From assembly GCF_003419895.1 (NCBI RefSeq), contig NZ_QPMM01000017.1, positions 1-64,000 of the forward strand: a stretch of DNA of 64,000 nucleotides, in the 5' to 3' direction. The DNA is from Chitinophaga silvatica. GTDB taxonomy: Bacteria > Bacteroidota > Bacteroidia > Chitinophagales > Chitinophagaceae. Positions 1-8,326 of this stretch are shown in pieces; position 1 is the stretch's first letter; every line of letters starts with the position of its first letter. The translations under genes and the position numbers were made by a program. The notes below the pieces were generated by a model, which worked only from the letters and a program-made list of their open reading frames with translations, was not told where the DNA came from and ran no database searches.

Positions 1-235
1 GTTGATACCTGACTAATTTCTCTCGAAATCAATCGGATATTTTTTAATTATGTTTAGCTTAAACATTACCTGTGTTTTGAATCAAACTATCACTAATTTG
101 ATTCGTGCTGTTGTTTCCAATCTTTCAAAGAACTTTGATCATTACTGATCATGTTGTTGATGTGTGAGATCCGATCTCTGTGGCCCGTCTGGCCTGCATC
201 TTAAGAACTAATCCCCGTCGTTATCGTTGGGGTTG
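1..235 (-). other. rRNA operon leader (16S gene expected beyond the left edge)
   Basis: There is no credible ORF here. Read on the minus strand, the region lies directly downstream of two promoters and carries a GTTCTTTGA boxA-like element, a feature I associate with 16S rRNA leaders of Bacteroidota. It also holds short hairpins, for example GAGAT-CCG-ATCTC at 166-178. I infer that the 16S rRNA gene begins just left of base 1. The rRNA itself is not in the window, so this stays an inference. Confidence 0.6.
125..151 (-). promoter_or_regulatory. nut-like antitermination site (boxB-like hairpin + boxA)
   Basis: On the minus strand the order is TGATCA-GTAA-TGATCA (146-151, loop 142-145, 136-141), followed at once by GTTCTTTGA (133-125). 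The first part can fold into a 6-bp stem with a GNRA-type tetraloop (GTAA). The second resembles the core of the E. coli rrn boxA. A hairpin followed by or following a boxA is the architecture of nut/rrn antitermination sites. The role is inferred from position and pattern. Confidence 0.5.
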
Positions 236-265
236 CAAAGGTAATCAACTTTTCAATTCCACCAA
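236..265 (-). promoter_or_regulatory. Bacteroidota promoter, proximal rRNA promoter
   Basis: Read on the minus strand, the -7 element TACCTTTG (243-236) is preceded by TTG (265-263) with a spacer of exactly 19 bp. This matches the Bacteroidota primary-sigma consensus TTG-N19-TAnnTTTG. Transcription would run left toward the presumed rRNA genes. Confidence 0.75.
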
Positions 266-416
266 ATCTTTTTTTAAAATTTTTATTCAAAGTTTTAAAG
301 ATAATCAAATACACTGCCATCAAACGATAGAGACTATTTTTCTTATCCGAAAAAGAAGTGAAAAAATAATGAAATGAAGAACTTTTGTGGTGTGCCTTTC
401 TTTCAAAAGCGGAGCG

Positions 417-446
417 CAAAGGTAGGCGGTTTTTCAACACTTCCAA
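417..446 (-). promoter_or_regulatory. Bacteroidota promoter, distal rRNA promoter
   Basis: The minus strand has TTG (446-444), a 19-bp spacer and TACCTTTG (424-417). It is the second of two near-identical promoters 181 bp apart, as expected for a strongly expressed rRNA operon. The stretch 447-580 between this promoter and truA shows nothing else I can name. Confidence 0.72.
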
Positions 447-580
447 CTTTTTATTTCAAAAAAAATAGACCAACCAGCTGAAACACTTTACCATAAAGGT
501 TTTCAAGATAAAAAAATTATTCGCTTCTATCATCAACCTACCTAACATCAAAGCATAATCGAAAAAAACATCTACCTAAA

Positions 581-1342
581 CTAACGGCTAAAATGAATAG
601 GACTGAGCAATCCTTCGGGATAATGTACCTGCATTAAAAACAGGCCCTGAGGAGGAACAGCAAAATCGGCTCTGGTACAATCCTTACTTTCTATCACGGC
701 CCTGAATTCATCTAAAGTGAGTTTTCCTCTGCCCACTCTCAGCATAGTGCCCACCAATCCACGTACCATACCTCTTAGAAAGCGGTTGGCCCGCACATTA
801 TAAGTTATATGCTGCCCTTCTACTGTCCAATATGACTCCATTATATTGCACAAAAAGGTTTTCACCTGTGTATTCCTTTTAGAGAAGGTAGTGAAATCGC
901 TATAGGTAGTTATAATTCGAGCAGCTTCCTGCAGTGCGTCTATATCTATTTTATAAGGAAAGAAGTATCCGCGATCCAGCATAAAAGGATCTTTCCTTGT
1001 ATATAAGGTATACTCGTAAGATCTGCTTACTGCTGCAAATCTTGAATTAGCATCAGGCGGAACAGCATAAACGCCATTTAGCACGACATCGTCGGGCAAA
1101 ATGGCGTTTATCTTATATATAAATTGAGGATGTAAAGGAAGGTCGGTATCGAAATGTAAAAAATTCTGATAGGCATTTACCCCTGCATCGGTACGACTGG
1201 AGCCAGTACTAACAATTGTATCCCTAAGCAAAGTACTCAAGGCCCTGTCTACCTCTGCCTGCACCGTATGTGCATTTTCCTGCACCTGAAACCCACTGAA
1301 CCTGGCACCTTTGTATGCCACTTCGATAAAATACCTATTCAT
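581..1342 (-). CDS. truA: tRNA pseudouridine synthase A
   Basis: TruA converts uridines 38-40 of the tRNA anticodon arm to pseudouridine in the cytoplasm. The catalytic motif SSRTDAGVNAY is present, with its aspartate at residue 52 of the chosen frame. The Arg-Thr-Asp-Ala-Gly-Val core is invariant in the family. At about 253 aa the protein has the usual length. The start is placed at the internal MNRYFIEVAY, where similarity to the family begins. An ATG three codons upstream (1351) is possible. The gene follows the DUF4476 gene on the same strand, about 30 bp after its stop, so the two are probably cotranscribed. The family assignment is secure; the exact start is not. Confidence 0.95.
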   Translation of the reverse strand: MNRYFIEVAYKGARFSGFQVQENAHTVQAEVDRALSTLLRDTIVSTGSSRTDAGVNAYQNFLHFDTDLPLHPQFIYKINAILPDDVVLNGVYAVPPDANSRFAAVSRSYEYTLYTRKDPFMLDRGYFFPYKIDIDALQEAARIITTYSDFTTFSKRNTQVKTFLCNIMESYWTVEGQHITYNVRANRFLRGMVRGLVGTMLRVGRGKLTLDEFRAVIESKDCTRADFAVPPQGLFLMQVHYPEGLLSPIHFSR

Positions 1343-1373
1343 AGGCGGCAAAAATAAAGAATCTTGCCGGCAT

Positions 1374-2828
1374 CTACCTGCGGATCATCGATTTAAAGCG
1401 CTTCTTAAAATACTCATCGATCAGCAAGCTCTCTAAAGCGCCATATTTTTCAGAATCGTAGACCTTTGAATAGCCTGCTTCCAGCAAGCGATAACGTGTT
1501 TCATCGGAAGTTAGTAACTGGCCTAAAGTTTTAATCTGAGCAGACTCCAAACAGTAATTACGGGATTGTTTTCGGAACACTTCGATCATACTATTATCAG
1601 AACTAGCCGCTACGAATTTGCGTAATAACTTATGGAAAGTAGCATCGTCCATAATGTTCACGCAATCTGAATTAACCAATCTTGCTGCTTTTTTCTCAGA
1701 TGTATTGGAAGAAGCATCCTCTGTTTGCTCTATTTCATCTGACTTCTTCTTTTTCTTTTTTGCAGAAGATTTATCATCACTCTCTGCTAATACGCCATAA
1801 CCACTAGGGTCTGTGATTACATTAGCCGGATGTTCGGTATCATCGAATACTTTACGTTTCTTCTTTTTGCTTTTAGTGCTTGCGCTTTCGTCGATAGCCT
1901 CTGGCATAGGGGCAGCATCAACGGTAGATACTACTGTCTTATCTTCCTGTTTATCGTTCTGGAACTCGATAAAGTCGGGATCTGCAGCTCTGGATTTATG
2001 TTTCTTACTTTTCTTTGGTTCTTCTTCCGGGTCTGAGTTAGCAGGTTTTACAGCATCTTCAGCTGCACTAACCGCTGCTATCTTGCTTTCTTCAGCCATT
2101 ACAGATCTTAATAACTCCTTTTCGTCGTCTGTCAGCGGATCGCGTTCTTTCTTTCCTTTAGGAGCCCTGGTAGCGCTGTTATCTTTTGTTTTGGCAACAG
2201 GAACATTGATCTCTTCCTCCCCGGTATCGCGGTCGTCGGAAGTAACCACTACTTTATCCAAGGCAGAAGCAAATGAGTTACCGGGCTTAGTGGCAGCAGG
2301 TTTCTTAGCCGGACCGGTTACTGTAGCTTTATCACCGAAAGTAGTTTCCAGGTCTTTCTGCAGGTTACTCATCATTTCATCTTTATCTGCAGTAACCTTT
2401 TCTGTTTTTACTTCAGCAACCCCTGGTTGCGTATCCGTAGTAGATTCAACAGCATCAGCGGCTGCTAAAGCAGCACCGGCTGGCTTTACTTCCTTAAACG
2501 TTTGTAAATTATATAACGCGTAATTCGAACTGCCGGAGCGTTTTAACAGATACCCCTGGTCGGTTTTCACTATTTTCAGATTAAACTGGGCTTCATGCGA
2601 TTCCTCTTTAGGGAAACCAACAGTAATATTAGCCGTTCCACTTTCTAACTGAGGTAGAATGATATAGCCTCTTTCAGTAGAGCTCAACACTTTGCCATTC
2701 TGCTTTACATAAAATGGCTGCCCCTTTTCACTTTGGATATATATATAATAATGCTGCTGGCGTTGGGCTTTTAAAGTTCCCCCTACCATCAGGCATATAC
2801 AAAGGAATAGTAATGTTTTAAAACGCAT
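1374..2828 (-). CDS. exported DUF4476 domain protein
   Basis: This is a secreted protein of unknown function. The start at 2828 (MRFKTLLFLCICL) gives a clear signal peptide ending near LKAQ. A start at 2873 would add 15 unlikely residues and overlap the next gene. After a beta-rich N-terminal segment (about residues 20-110) comes a long low-complexity middle. It is rich in Lys, Glu, Asp and Ser and has several basic patches such as KKSKKHKSR and KSKKKKRK. The last 95 or so residues form a DUF4476 domain (DCVNIMDDATFHKLLRKF onward). That domain is common in Bacteroidota exported proteins and has no assigned activity. The gene lies between the biotin carrier gene (upstream) and truA (downstream), all on the minus strand. 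Confidence 0.82.
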   Translation of the reverse strand: MRFKTLLFLCICLMVGGTLKAQRQQHYYIYIQSEKGQPFYVKQNGKVLSSTERGYIILPQLESGTANITVGFPKEESHEAQFNLKIVKTDQGYLLKRSGSSNYALYNLQTFKEVKPAGAALAAADAVESTTDTQPGVAEVKTEKVTADKDEMMSNLQKDLETTFGDKATVTGPAKKPAATKPGNSFASALDKVVVTSDDRDTGEEEINVPVAKTKDNSATRAPKGKKERDPLTDDEKELLRSVMAEESKIAAVSAAEDAVKPANSDPEEEPKKSKKHKSRAADPDFIEFQNDKQEDKTVVSTVDAAPMPEAIDESASTKSKKKKRKVFDDTEHPANVITDPSGYGVLAESDDKSSAKKKKKKSDEIEQTEDASSNTSEKKAARLVNSDCVNIMDDATFHKLLRKFVAASSDNSMIEVFRKQSRNYCLESAQIKTLGQLLTSDETRYRLLEAGYSKVYDSEKYGALESLLIDEYFKKRFKSMIRR

Positions 2829-2859
2829 ATGATGAATTGAAAATAATCCTTTGCAAATA

Positions 2860-3357
2860 TTATTCCAGCACAATTAGTACTTCGTTCTTCTCGACAGCTG
2901 TGCGCTCCGATACTTTAATCGCTTTTACTACTGCATCAGAAGTAGCTTTGAAGATATTCTCCATTTTCATGGCTTCGAGGATCAAGACAGGATCTCCTTT
3001 TTTGATGGCCTGACCAGGGCTTACCAGGACTTTCAATACCAATCCAGGCATTGGAGCCTTAATATCATTTACTTTTCTGGCCATAGCATCTTTGATTCCC
3101 ATAGAAGCCAATAGCTGGTCGATTGGTTCTTCTATTGCTACTTCAAATTGCTGTTGATTGATTTGTATAACAAGTGTTTTGCTCTCTTTATCCACTTTCA
3201 GGATCTGGGCCTGATAGCTATAACCGTTCATGATTACACTGTAATCGCCTGAAGGCAGTTTTACAGCAGAATAATCTACATCCTGATTGTCACATGTCAG
3301 TTTTTTATCAAGGTTGATGGCAAATCCAGATTTGCCATTTACTGTCGCTTTAATCAT
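2860..3357 (-). CDS. biotin/lipoyl carrier protein (acyl-CoA carboxylase BCCP-type)
   Basis: The C-terminal half is a biotinyl domain with the attachment motif EAMKMEN. The lysine is residue 131 of the chosen start. The preceding APMPGLVLKVLVSPGQ segment is the standard first half of the domain. Such proteins carry carboxy-biotin for acetyl- or propionyl-CoA carboxylases or decarboxylase pumps. No carboxylase subunit lies next to it, so the partner is unknown. The start MIKATVNGKS at 3357 is preferred; an upstream in-frame start at 3408 adds a poorly conserved stretch. The length is about 165 aa. Family confidence is high; the specific enzyme is unresolved. Confidence 0.88.
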   Translation of the reverse strand: MIKATVNGKSGFAINLDKKLTCDNQDVDYSAVKLPSGDYSVIMNGYSYQAQILKVDKESKTLVIQINQQQFEVAIEEPIDQLLASMGIKDAMARKVNDIKAPMPGLVLKVLVSPGQAIKKGDPVLILEAMKMENIFKATSDAVVKAIKVSERTAVEKNEVLIVLE

Positions 3358-3386
3358 TATATCTATTTTTAGACGCTGCGGAACAA

Positions 3387-3394
3387 CAAAAATA
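3387..3394 (-). promoter_or_regulatory. -7 element upstream of the biotin carrier gene
   Basis: On the minus strand TATTTTTG matches TAnnTTTG, 30 bp before the start at 3357. No TTG is found at the ideal spacing, so this is a weaker call than the rRNA and tRNA promoters. Confidence 0.45.
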
Positions 3395-3465
3395 GCATTT
3401 TTAACCACTTAGCTCATTTTTGCCCCATTTGTTTAAATTTGGACCAGTAAAAAATCGTAAGCCGA

Positions 3466-3473
3466 TACTTTTG
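3466..3473 (+). promoter_or_regulatory. -7 element upstream of the M1 peptidase gene
   Basis: TACTTTTG matches TAnnTTTG and lies 17 bp before the ATG at 3491, implying a very short leader. An upstream TTG is present but too distant (24-bp spacer), so confidence is moderate. Confidence 0.45.
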
Positions 3474-3490
3474 TTTAAAATAAACTTTAC

Positions 3491-6037
3491 ATGAATCAAC
3501 ATTTAAAGCAATCCTTATTGGGAATGCTGATTGGAGGAATGGCCATAACCGGGTATAATTCAACCGCGTTTGCCCAATCCGAGAAAGCAACCCAAACTGA
3601 CCCCGAATTAAAAATTTACAGGGCTGCTGCCACAAAAATTAACGATCTGGTACATACGAAACTAGATGTACGGTTCGATTATGCCAAAAGATATCTGTAC
3701 GGTAAAGAATGGGTGACCCTTAAACCTCACTTCTATTCCACCGATAGCTTAACCCTCGATGCCAAAGGGATGGATATTAAAGAGGTAGCCCTGGTAAAAG
3801 GAACTACCAACAGCCCTTTGAAGTACACCTATCACGGGATGCAGCTGCGAATTCAGCTAGACAAAACCTATCAGCCTACTGAATCTTACACTATTTACAT
3901 CAGTTATACCGCCAAACCTGATGAGCTTAAAGTAAAAGGCAGTGCTGCTATTTCAGATGCCAAAGGCTTATACTTCATCAATCCTGATGGTAAAGACCCT
4001 AACAAACCAATTCAGATCTGGACACAGGGCGAAACTGAAAGCTCGTCTGTATGGTTCCCAACTATAGATAAAACTAACCAGAAAACTACTGAGGAAATAA
4101 GCATGACGGTAGATAAAAAATACGTTACGCTCTCCAACGGTAAGCTGGTTAGTCAGAAAAATAATCCAGACGGTACAAGAACCGATACCTGGAAAATGGA
4201 TCTTCCACATTCCCCATATTTATTTATGATGGCAGTAGGCGACTATGCTATTGTAAAGGATACCTGGAGAGGTAAGGAAGTTAGCTACTATGTAGAAAAA
4301 CCTTATGAGAAGTATGCTAAGAACATCTTTGGTAACACACCTGAGATGTTGACCTTCTATTCTAAAATTCTCGGATATGATTATCCATGGGTGAAGTATT
4401 CACAAATTACAGGTAGAGACTATGTATCCGGAGCAATGGAAAATACTACAGCTACATTACATGGTGAGTTTATGCAAAAAACTCCGCGTGAATTATTAGA
4501 TAATAATAATTACAACGAGAGTGTAATTGCTCATGAACTGTTCCACCACTGGTTTGGAGATCTTGTTACTGCTGAATCCTGGAGCAATTTAACAGTTAAT
4601 GAATCATTTGCTGATTATAGTGAATATTTATGGCTGGAATATAAATATGGAAAAGATGCGGCAGATGAGCACTCATTTGATGCCGGTCAGTCTTATATGT
4701 CGATGGTTCAGTACAGCGGAGATAAAGACCTGGTTAGATTCCATTATCGCGATAGAGAAGATATGTTTGATCAGATCACCTATCAGAAAGGTGGACGTAT
4801 TTTGCATATGCTGAGAAATGCAGTAGGTGACAGCGCTTTCTTTAAATCATTGAATCTTTATCTGCGTACCAACGCGTTTAAATCTACCGAAGCACATCAA
4901 CTCAGGTTAGCTTTTGAAGAGGTAACCGGCAGAGATATGAATTGGTTCTTCAATCAATGGTATTTCGGTAAAGGTTTTCCACAATTCGATATTAGCTACA
5001 ACTATAATGATGCGGCTAAAAAAGTAACGGTTATTATTCAACAAATTCAGCGGGAAGATAAAGTATGGCAAATACCATTGGCTATAGATATATATGAAGG
5101 TGGTAAAGCAACCAGACATAATGTAACTGTATCCAATCGAGTGGATTCATTTACATTCGCCTATAATACCCGTCCGGATCTTGTAAACGTTGATGCAGAG
5201 AAGGTAGTATTATCTAAAACTGATGATCATCGTGCGTTTGCTACATATGTTTATCAATATAACCATGCTCCAAATTACCTGGATCGCAGAATTGCCATTG
5301 ATGAAGCCTCAGATGCACAAGCAAGTAACCCTGATGCTGTGAAATTATTACAGGCTGCATTAAAAGACAAATATCACGGGCTTCGCAGCTATACTATTTC
5401 GAGATTGAGTTTTGACAATGAGAATGTGAAGACAGCAACCCTTCCAATATTAGTGGAACTGGCCAAGCAAGATCCCAGTTCGTTAGTTCGCGCAGCGGCG
5501 TTGGATAAACTGGGCGAATTAAAAGATCCGAAGTATACTCCTTTATTTGAGGCAGCTATAAAAGACTCATCCTACAGTGTAGAAGCAGCAGGGCTTGAAG
5601 GTTTGGCAGCACTAGACATCAACAAGGCTTATACGATCGCCAAACAATTGTCGAATGATTCCAAAGGCAAACTGATTAATGCCATTACCGGAGTATATGC
5701 AAAAAAAGCGAATCCTGAAGATGTTGATTTCGTAGCCAAGAAGTTTGATGCAACCAGTGGACAAGATAAGCTGAATGCGGCTTTTGATTACTTAGGTTTT
5801 CTTTCCAAGATCAACAATACAGATGCAGTAATAAAAGGAGTTGACCAGGTGAAAGCAATGACAGAACAGTTCAAAAATTCGCAGGTTAATACCTATATCA
5901 GTAACTGGATGCAGGAAATCAGCCGAAAGAAATCTCAGGAATCTACAGCAGTGAGTGGGGATAACAGGGCGGCACTACAAAAGCAAGCCGATTATTTAAA
6001 GAAAGCGTCGGAAGAAATTAAAAATGCAATACAATAG
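3491..6037 (+). CDS. M1 family aminopeptidase, exported
   Basis: This is a zinc aminopeptidase that removes N-terminal residues from peptides, probably in the periplasm. An N-terminal signal peptide ends around TAFAQ (residue 29). The exopeptidase motif GAMEN is at 314-318. The zinc site HELFH is at 348-352, and the third ligand Glu371 is in NESFADY. These are the diagnostic M1 features. The C-terminal third is helical and HEAT-like, with short repeats such as ALKDKYHGLRSYTISRL and LVRAAALDKLGELKD. At 848 aa it is a normal full-length family member. It is monocistronic, with its own -7 element and a strong terminator after the stop. Confidence 0.95.
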   Translation: MNQHLKQSLLGMLIGGMAITGYNSTAFAQSEKATQTDPELKIYRAAATKINDLVHTKLDVRFDYAKRYLYGKEWVTLKPHFYSTDSLTLDAKGMDIKEVALVKGTTNSPLKYTYHGMQLRIQLDKTYQPTESYTIYISYTAKPDELKVKGSAAISDAKGLYFINPDGKDPNKPIQIWTQGETESSSVWFPTIDKTNQKTTEEISMTVDKKYVTLSNGKLVSQKNNPDGTRTDTWKMDLPHSPYLFMMAVGDYAIVKDTWRGKEVSYYVEKPYEKYAKNIFGNTPEMLTFYSKILGYDYPWVKYSQITGRDYVSGAMENTTATLHGEFMQKTPRELLDNNNYNESVIAHELFHHWFGDLVTAESWSNLTVNESFADYSEYLWLEYKYGKDAADEHSFDAGQSYMSMVQYSGDKDLVRFHYRDREDMFDQITYQKGGRILHMLRNAVGDSAFFKSLNLYLRTNAFKSTEAHQLRLAFEEVTGRDMNWFFNQWYFGKGFPQFDISYNYNDAAKKVTVIIQQIQREDKVWQIPLAIDIYEGGKATRHNVTVSNRVDSFTFAYNTRPDLVNVDAEKVVLSKTDDHRAFATYVYQYNHAPNYLDRRIAIDEASDAQASNPDAVKLLQAALKDKYHGLRSYTISRLSFDNENVKTATLPILVELAKQDPSSLVRAAALDKLGELKDPKYTPLFEAAIKDSSYSVEAAGLEGLAALDINKAYTIAKQLSNDSKGKLINAITGVYAKKANPEDVDFVAKKFDATSGQDKLNAAFDYLGFLSKINNTDAVIKGVDQVKAMTEQFKNSQVNTYISNWMQEISRKKSQESTAVSGDNRAALQKQADYLKKASEEIKNAIQ

Positions 6038-6066
6038 AAAAAGCGGGGCAAAAGCTCCGCTTTTTT
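6038..6066. terminator. bidirectional intrinsic terminator
   Basis: The stem GCGGGGC/GCTCCGC (6043-6049 and 6054-6060, one G-U pair) has an AAAA loop. It is flanked by A-rich sequence on the left and six T on the right, and serves the convergent genes ending at 6037 and 6065. Confidence 0.85.
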
Positions 6067-6988
6067 ATTTTTCAACTTCCACTAAAGTATTTCTTGATTG
6101 ATCCCAGCGCCATGGAGTAGTAGATAATCTAACTCCCCCCAGCCAGCGATGTTCCAACGACACATAATCCAGGTAGTTTTCCTGTTCATCCAACACTTCC
6201 TGTCCGAGGCTGGTAATAATAAGAAGTTGTTCTCTTTCATCGATTACGCCTGCGTCAACCATTCTATGTACGAGTACATCCAGTTGGAAGTTGCTAAAGC
6301 CATAAATTTCCAGGTCGCGCCAGAAGAGCATATAGAGTTCGTACCAGCGGTAGCTCCCTAGAGCTAACTGGAGGAGGAAATAGCTTTCTATTATGCTTAG
6401 TCCGGTTACCGCATCAGGGAATCTTTTGAGGTGGGCAGTAATAGCAGCCGGGATATATTTCAGGTTACCAGTACTCATTTTGCTGATTGTTTCCAACAGC
6501 ATTGGGGTATCCATGCACCAGGCATCCCAGATATCGGCGGCTAAAGCCAGGTCGTCGGATTGTAATAATATTCTTTTATTGAGGGCTTTGGGCAGATCTT
6601 CAGCGGTAGGGTGATGAGGTAAATCTACTATAGATATGGGGAGTTGTTTATCGAACAGACTATTGGCGATGAAATGGAGAATAAAGAGGAGGTTAACCTG
6701 TGAGAAGAGGTCATATTCGAACCAGAGAACTATTTCGTCTGTAGAGCTGGCGAAGAAAACCATCTTCTCCAGCTCACGGACAACATGACTATAATAAGTT
6801 TTTCTATCTATACCATAATGATACTGCAGGTGTTTTGCTCGGCTTTCGAAAAATGCTGAGAGGTTGTTGGTATATTTTACCTTGCCTTCACACATCATTT
6901 CCCGGCAAATGATTATTTCTCCGGAAACCTCACTTTGCCGAAACAAGGTAAGGGCTGAATCTCCATTTAACACATGTAGGTATCTCAT
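6065..6988 (-). CDS. DUF1835 domain protein
   Basis: The protein starts MRYLHVLNGDSALTLFRQSEV, the typical beginning of DUF1835. It is followed by a helical C-terminal half that resembles the DUF3658 part of these proteins. No function is established for the family. The open frame extends upstream to 7117, but that part is an out-of-frame reading of the glycine-rich tail of the neighbouring gene. The start at 6988 is therefore chosen (308 codons). The gene follows the TPM gene after 19 bp and probably shares its transcript. No signal peptide or membrane segment is seen. Confidence 0.8.
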   Translation of the reverse strand: MRYLHVLNGDSALTLFRQSEVSGEIIICREMMCEGKVKYTNNLSAFFESRAKHLQYHYGIDRKTYYSHVVRELEKMVFFASSTDEIVLWFEYDLFSQVNLLFILHFIANSLFDKQLPISIVDLPHHPTAEDLPKALNKRILLQSDDLALAADIWDAWCMDTPMLLETISKMSTGNLKYIPAAITAHLKRFPDAVTGLSIIESYFLLQLALGSYRWYELYMLFWRDLEIYGFSNFQLDVLVHRMVDAGVIDEREQLLIITSLGQEVLDEQENYLDYVSLEHRWLGGVRLSTTPWRWDQSRNTLVEVEK

Positions 6989-7007
6989 AAAATAATTTTC
7001 TATGCTA

Positions 7008-7778
7008 TTACCAACTTCCGCTGGCGCCTCCACCGCCACCAGAGCCACCACCAAATCCACCGAAGCCGCCACCGCCACCGGACCAGCCACCACCGCTACT
7101 ACCACCACCGAAGCCACCGCTTCCGATTACAGGCCAGATCCATCCACCTCTTCTGTTGTAAGTAGTGCCACTTCCGCCTCTGCCACCGCCGCCACCGCGG
7201 CTAACGATAGCGATTACAATAACTATCAGCATGATAAGGAGGAATACGCCACCGGGGCTTACATCACTGCTTTTCTTTGGGCTTGCGTGGTATTCTCCTG
7301 CAGCTGCTTTTTCGATGGCTGTTACAGCATCATCTAATCCTTTATAGTAGTTACCTTCACGGAAAGCGGGTTTGATATAATTGTTAATGATGTCGTTTGC
7401 TATAGCATCCGGCACCACACCTTCCATTCCGTATCCGGTTTCGATTCTGACCTTTCTATCATCAACTGAAACAAGAATAAGCAAGCCATTGTTCTTGTCT
7501 TTTGAGCCTATTCCCCAATCTCTTAATATTTTCAGGGCTACCTCACTTATATCATAATCTCCAACGGATTTGATGGTAACGATAGCTATTTGAGTAGAAG
7601 TGCTGTCGTTATATGCCACCAATCTTCGTTCCAAAGCCTCATCTTCACTGGCGAGCAATATTTTGGCGAAGTCGGTTACTAAGGTTGGAGGATTAGGTCT
7701 TGGAGGGATATTCTGTGCATTGGCGAACAGACCTGTTAATAAAAGTATTCCCGGTAATAACCAGCGTAGTATCCTCAT
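7008..7778 (-). CDS. TPM domain membrane protein with Gly-rich tail
   Basis: A signal peptide (MRILRWLLPGILLLTGLFANAQ) is followed by a TPM domain (about residues 30-150, including the ALKILRDWGIGSKDKNNGLLILV and RIETGYGMEGVVPDAIAN segments). A transmembrane helix lies near residues 178-196, and the last 60 residues are almost entirely Gly, Ser and Trp. TPM proteins of this type are membrane anchored with the domain outside the cytoplasm. Related domains have weak phosphatase or photosystem-repair roles in other organisms. The gene is the middle member of the run LemA, TPM, TPM, DUF1835 on the minus strand. LemA-TPM pairing is a common arrangement in Bacteroidota. Confidence 0.87.
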   Translation of the reverse strand: MRILRWLLPGILLLTGLFANAQNIPPRPNPPTLVTDFAKILLASEDEALERRLVAYNDSTSTQIAIVTIKSVGDYDISEVALKILRDWGIGSKDKNNGLLILVSVDDRKVRIETGYGMEGVVPDAIANDIINNYIKPAFREGNYYKGLDDAVTAIEKAAAGEYHASPKKSSDVSPGGVFLLIMLIVIVIAIVSRGGGGGRGGSGTTYNRRGGWIWPVIGSGGFGGGSSGGGWSGGGGGFGGFGGGSGGGGGASGSW

Positions 7779-7812
7779 TTTATGAAAACTAATTCGTTAA
7801 GAAAGAGTTGTT

Positions 7813-8271
7813 TTATCTCCCGAACACGATATCATCGGGGAGTTCATTAATATCATCTCCGGCTTCATGGGGAAAGTGGGTGCGTAGAGAGGCTCCTATT
7901 TCTTCTATACAAGCTTCGATTCCTTCAACGATTCGGTTGCGTTGGAAGTGACCAATTAGCAGATCTGCTTCTTTTGTCCAGAAATCATTTCCCACTTTAT
8001 CATGAATTCCCTGATCACCCAGAATGGCAAACTGGTGATCCTTGATAGCAACATACACTAAAACTCCATTGTGTAACCTGGTTTTCCCCATATCTAACGA
8101 GTCGAAAACTTCTTTTGCCCGTTGGAGGGGATTAACATACTTACAACGATTTTCAACAAATAGTCGAATTTCTCCGGAGGTTAGGCGTTCTGCCACCCGG
8201 ATAGCGTGCACCAATCGATTTTTTTCTGCTTCAGAGAAAATCTCTTTTTGTTTAATAAAGGGAATGCGCAT
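7813..8271 (-). CDS. cytosolic TPM domain protein
   Basis: This is a short (152 aa) second TPM protein without signal peptide or membrane helix. The TPM core runs from about residue 15 to 140, with GEIRLFVENRCKYVNPLQRA, NGVLVYVAIKDHQFAILGD and GIHDKVGNDFW as recognisable segments. It differs from the neighbouring TPM protein by lacking the C-terminal helix and glycine tail, so the two products probably face opposite sides of the membrane. It lies between the lemA-like gene and the exported TPM gene, with short spacers. Its biochemical role is unknown. Confidence 0.85.
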   Translation of the reverse strand: MRIPFIKQKEIFSEAEKNRLVHAIRVAERLTSGEIRLFVENRCKYVNPLQRAKEVFDSLDMGKTRLHNGVLVYVAIKDHQFAILGDQGIHDKVGNDFWTKEADLLIGHFQRNRIVEGIEACIEEIGASLRTHFPHEAGDDINELPDDIVFGR

Positions 8272-8326
8272 GCTATAGATAAGATTTAAGGGCCAGGATA
8301 TTCTCCTGGCCCTGGTATGTTTTAGA

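Noticed and set aside
180-446. Short frames on both strands in the rRNA leader
   Set aside because: The region holds two promoters and leader hairpins, and the products are not protein-like.
1813-2523. 236-codon open frame on the + strand inside the DUF4476 gene
   Set aside because: It is the complement of the low-complexity Lys/Ser/Glu region of the real gene, has no family similarity and a Ser/Leu-rich product typical of antisense reading.
6989-7117. Upstream extension of the DUF1835 frame
   Set aside because: The 43 codons are an out-of-frame reading of the TPM glycine tail; DUF1835 similarity begins at the Met at 6988.
7002-7337. Open frame on the + strand opposite the glycine-rich TPM tail
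   Set aside because: The Thr/Ala-rich product is only the complement of Gly/Ser codons.
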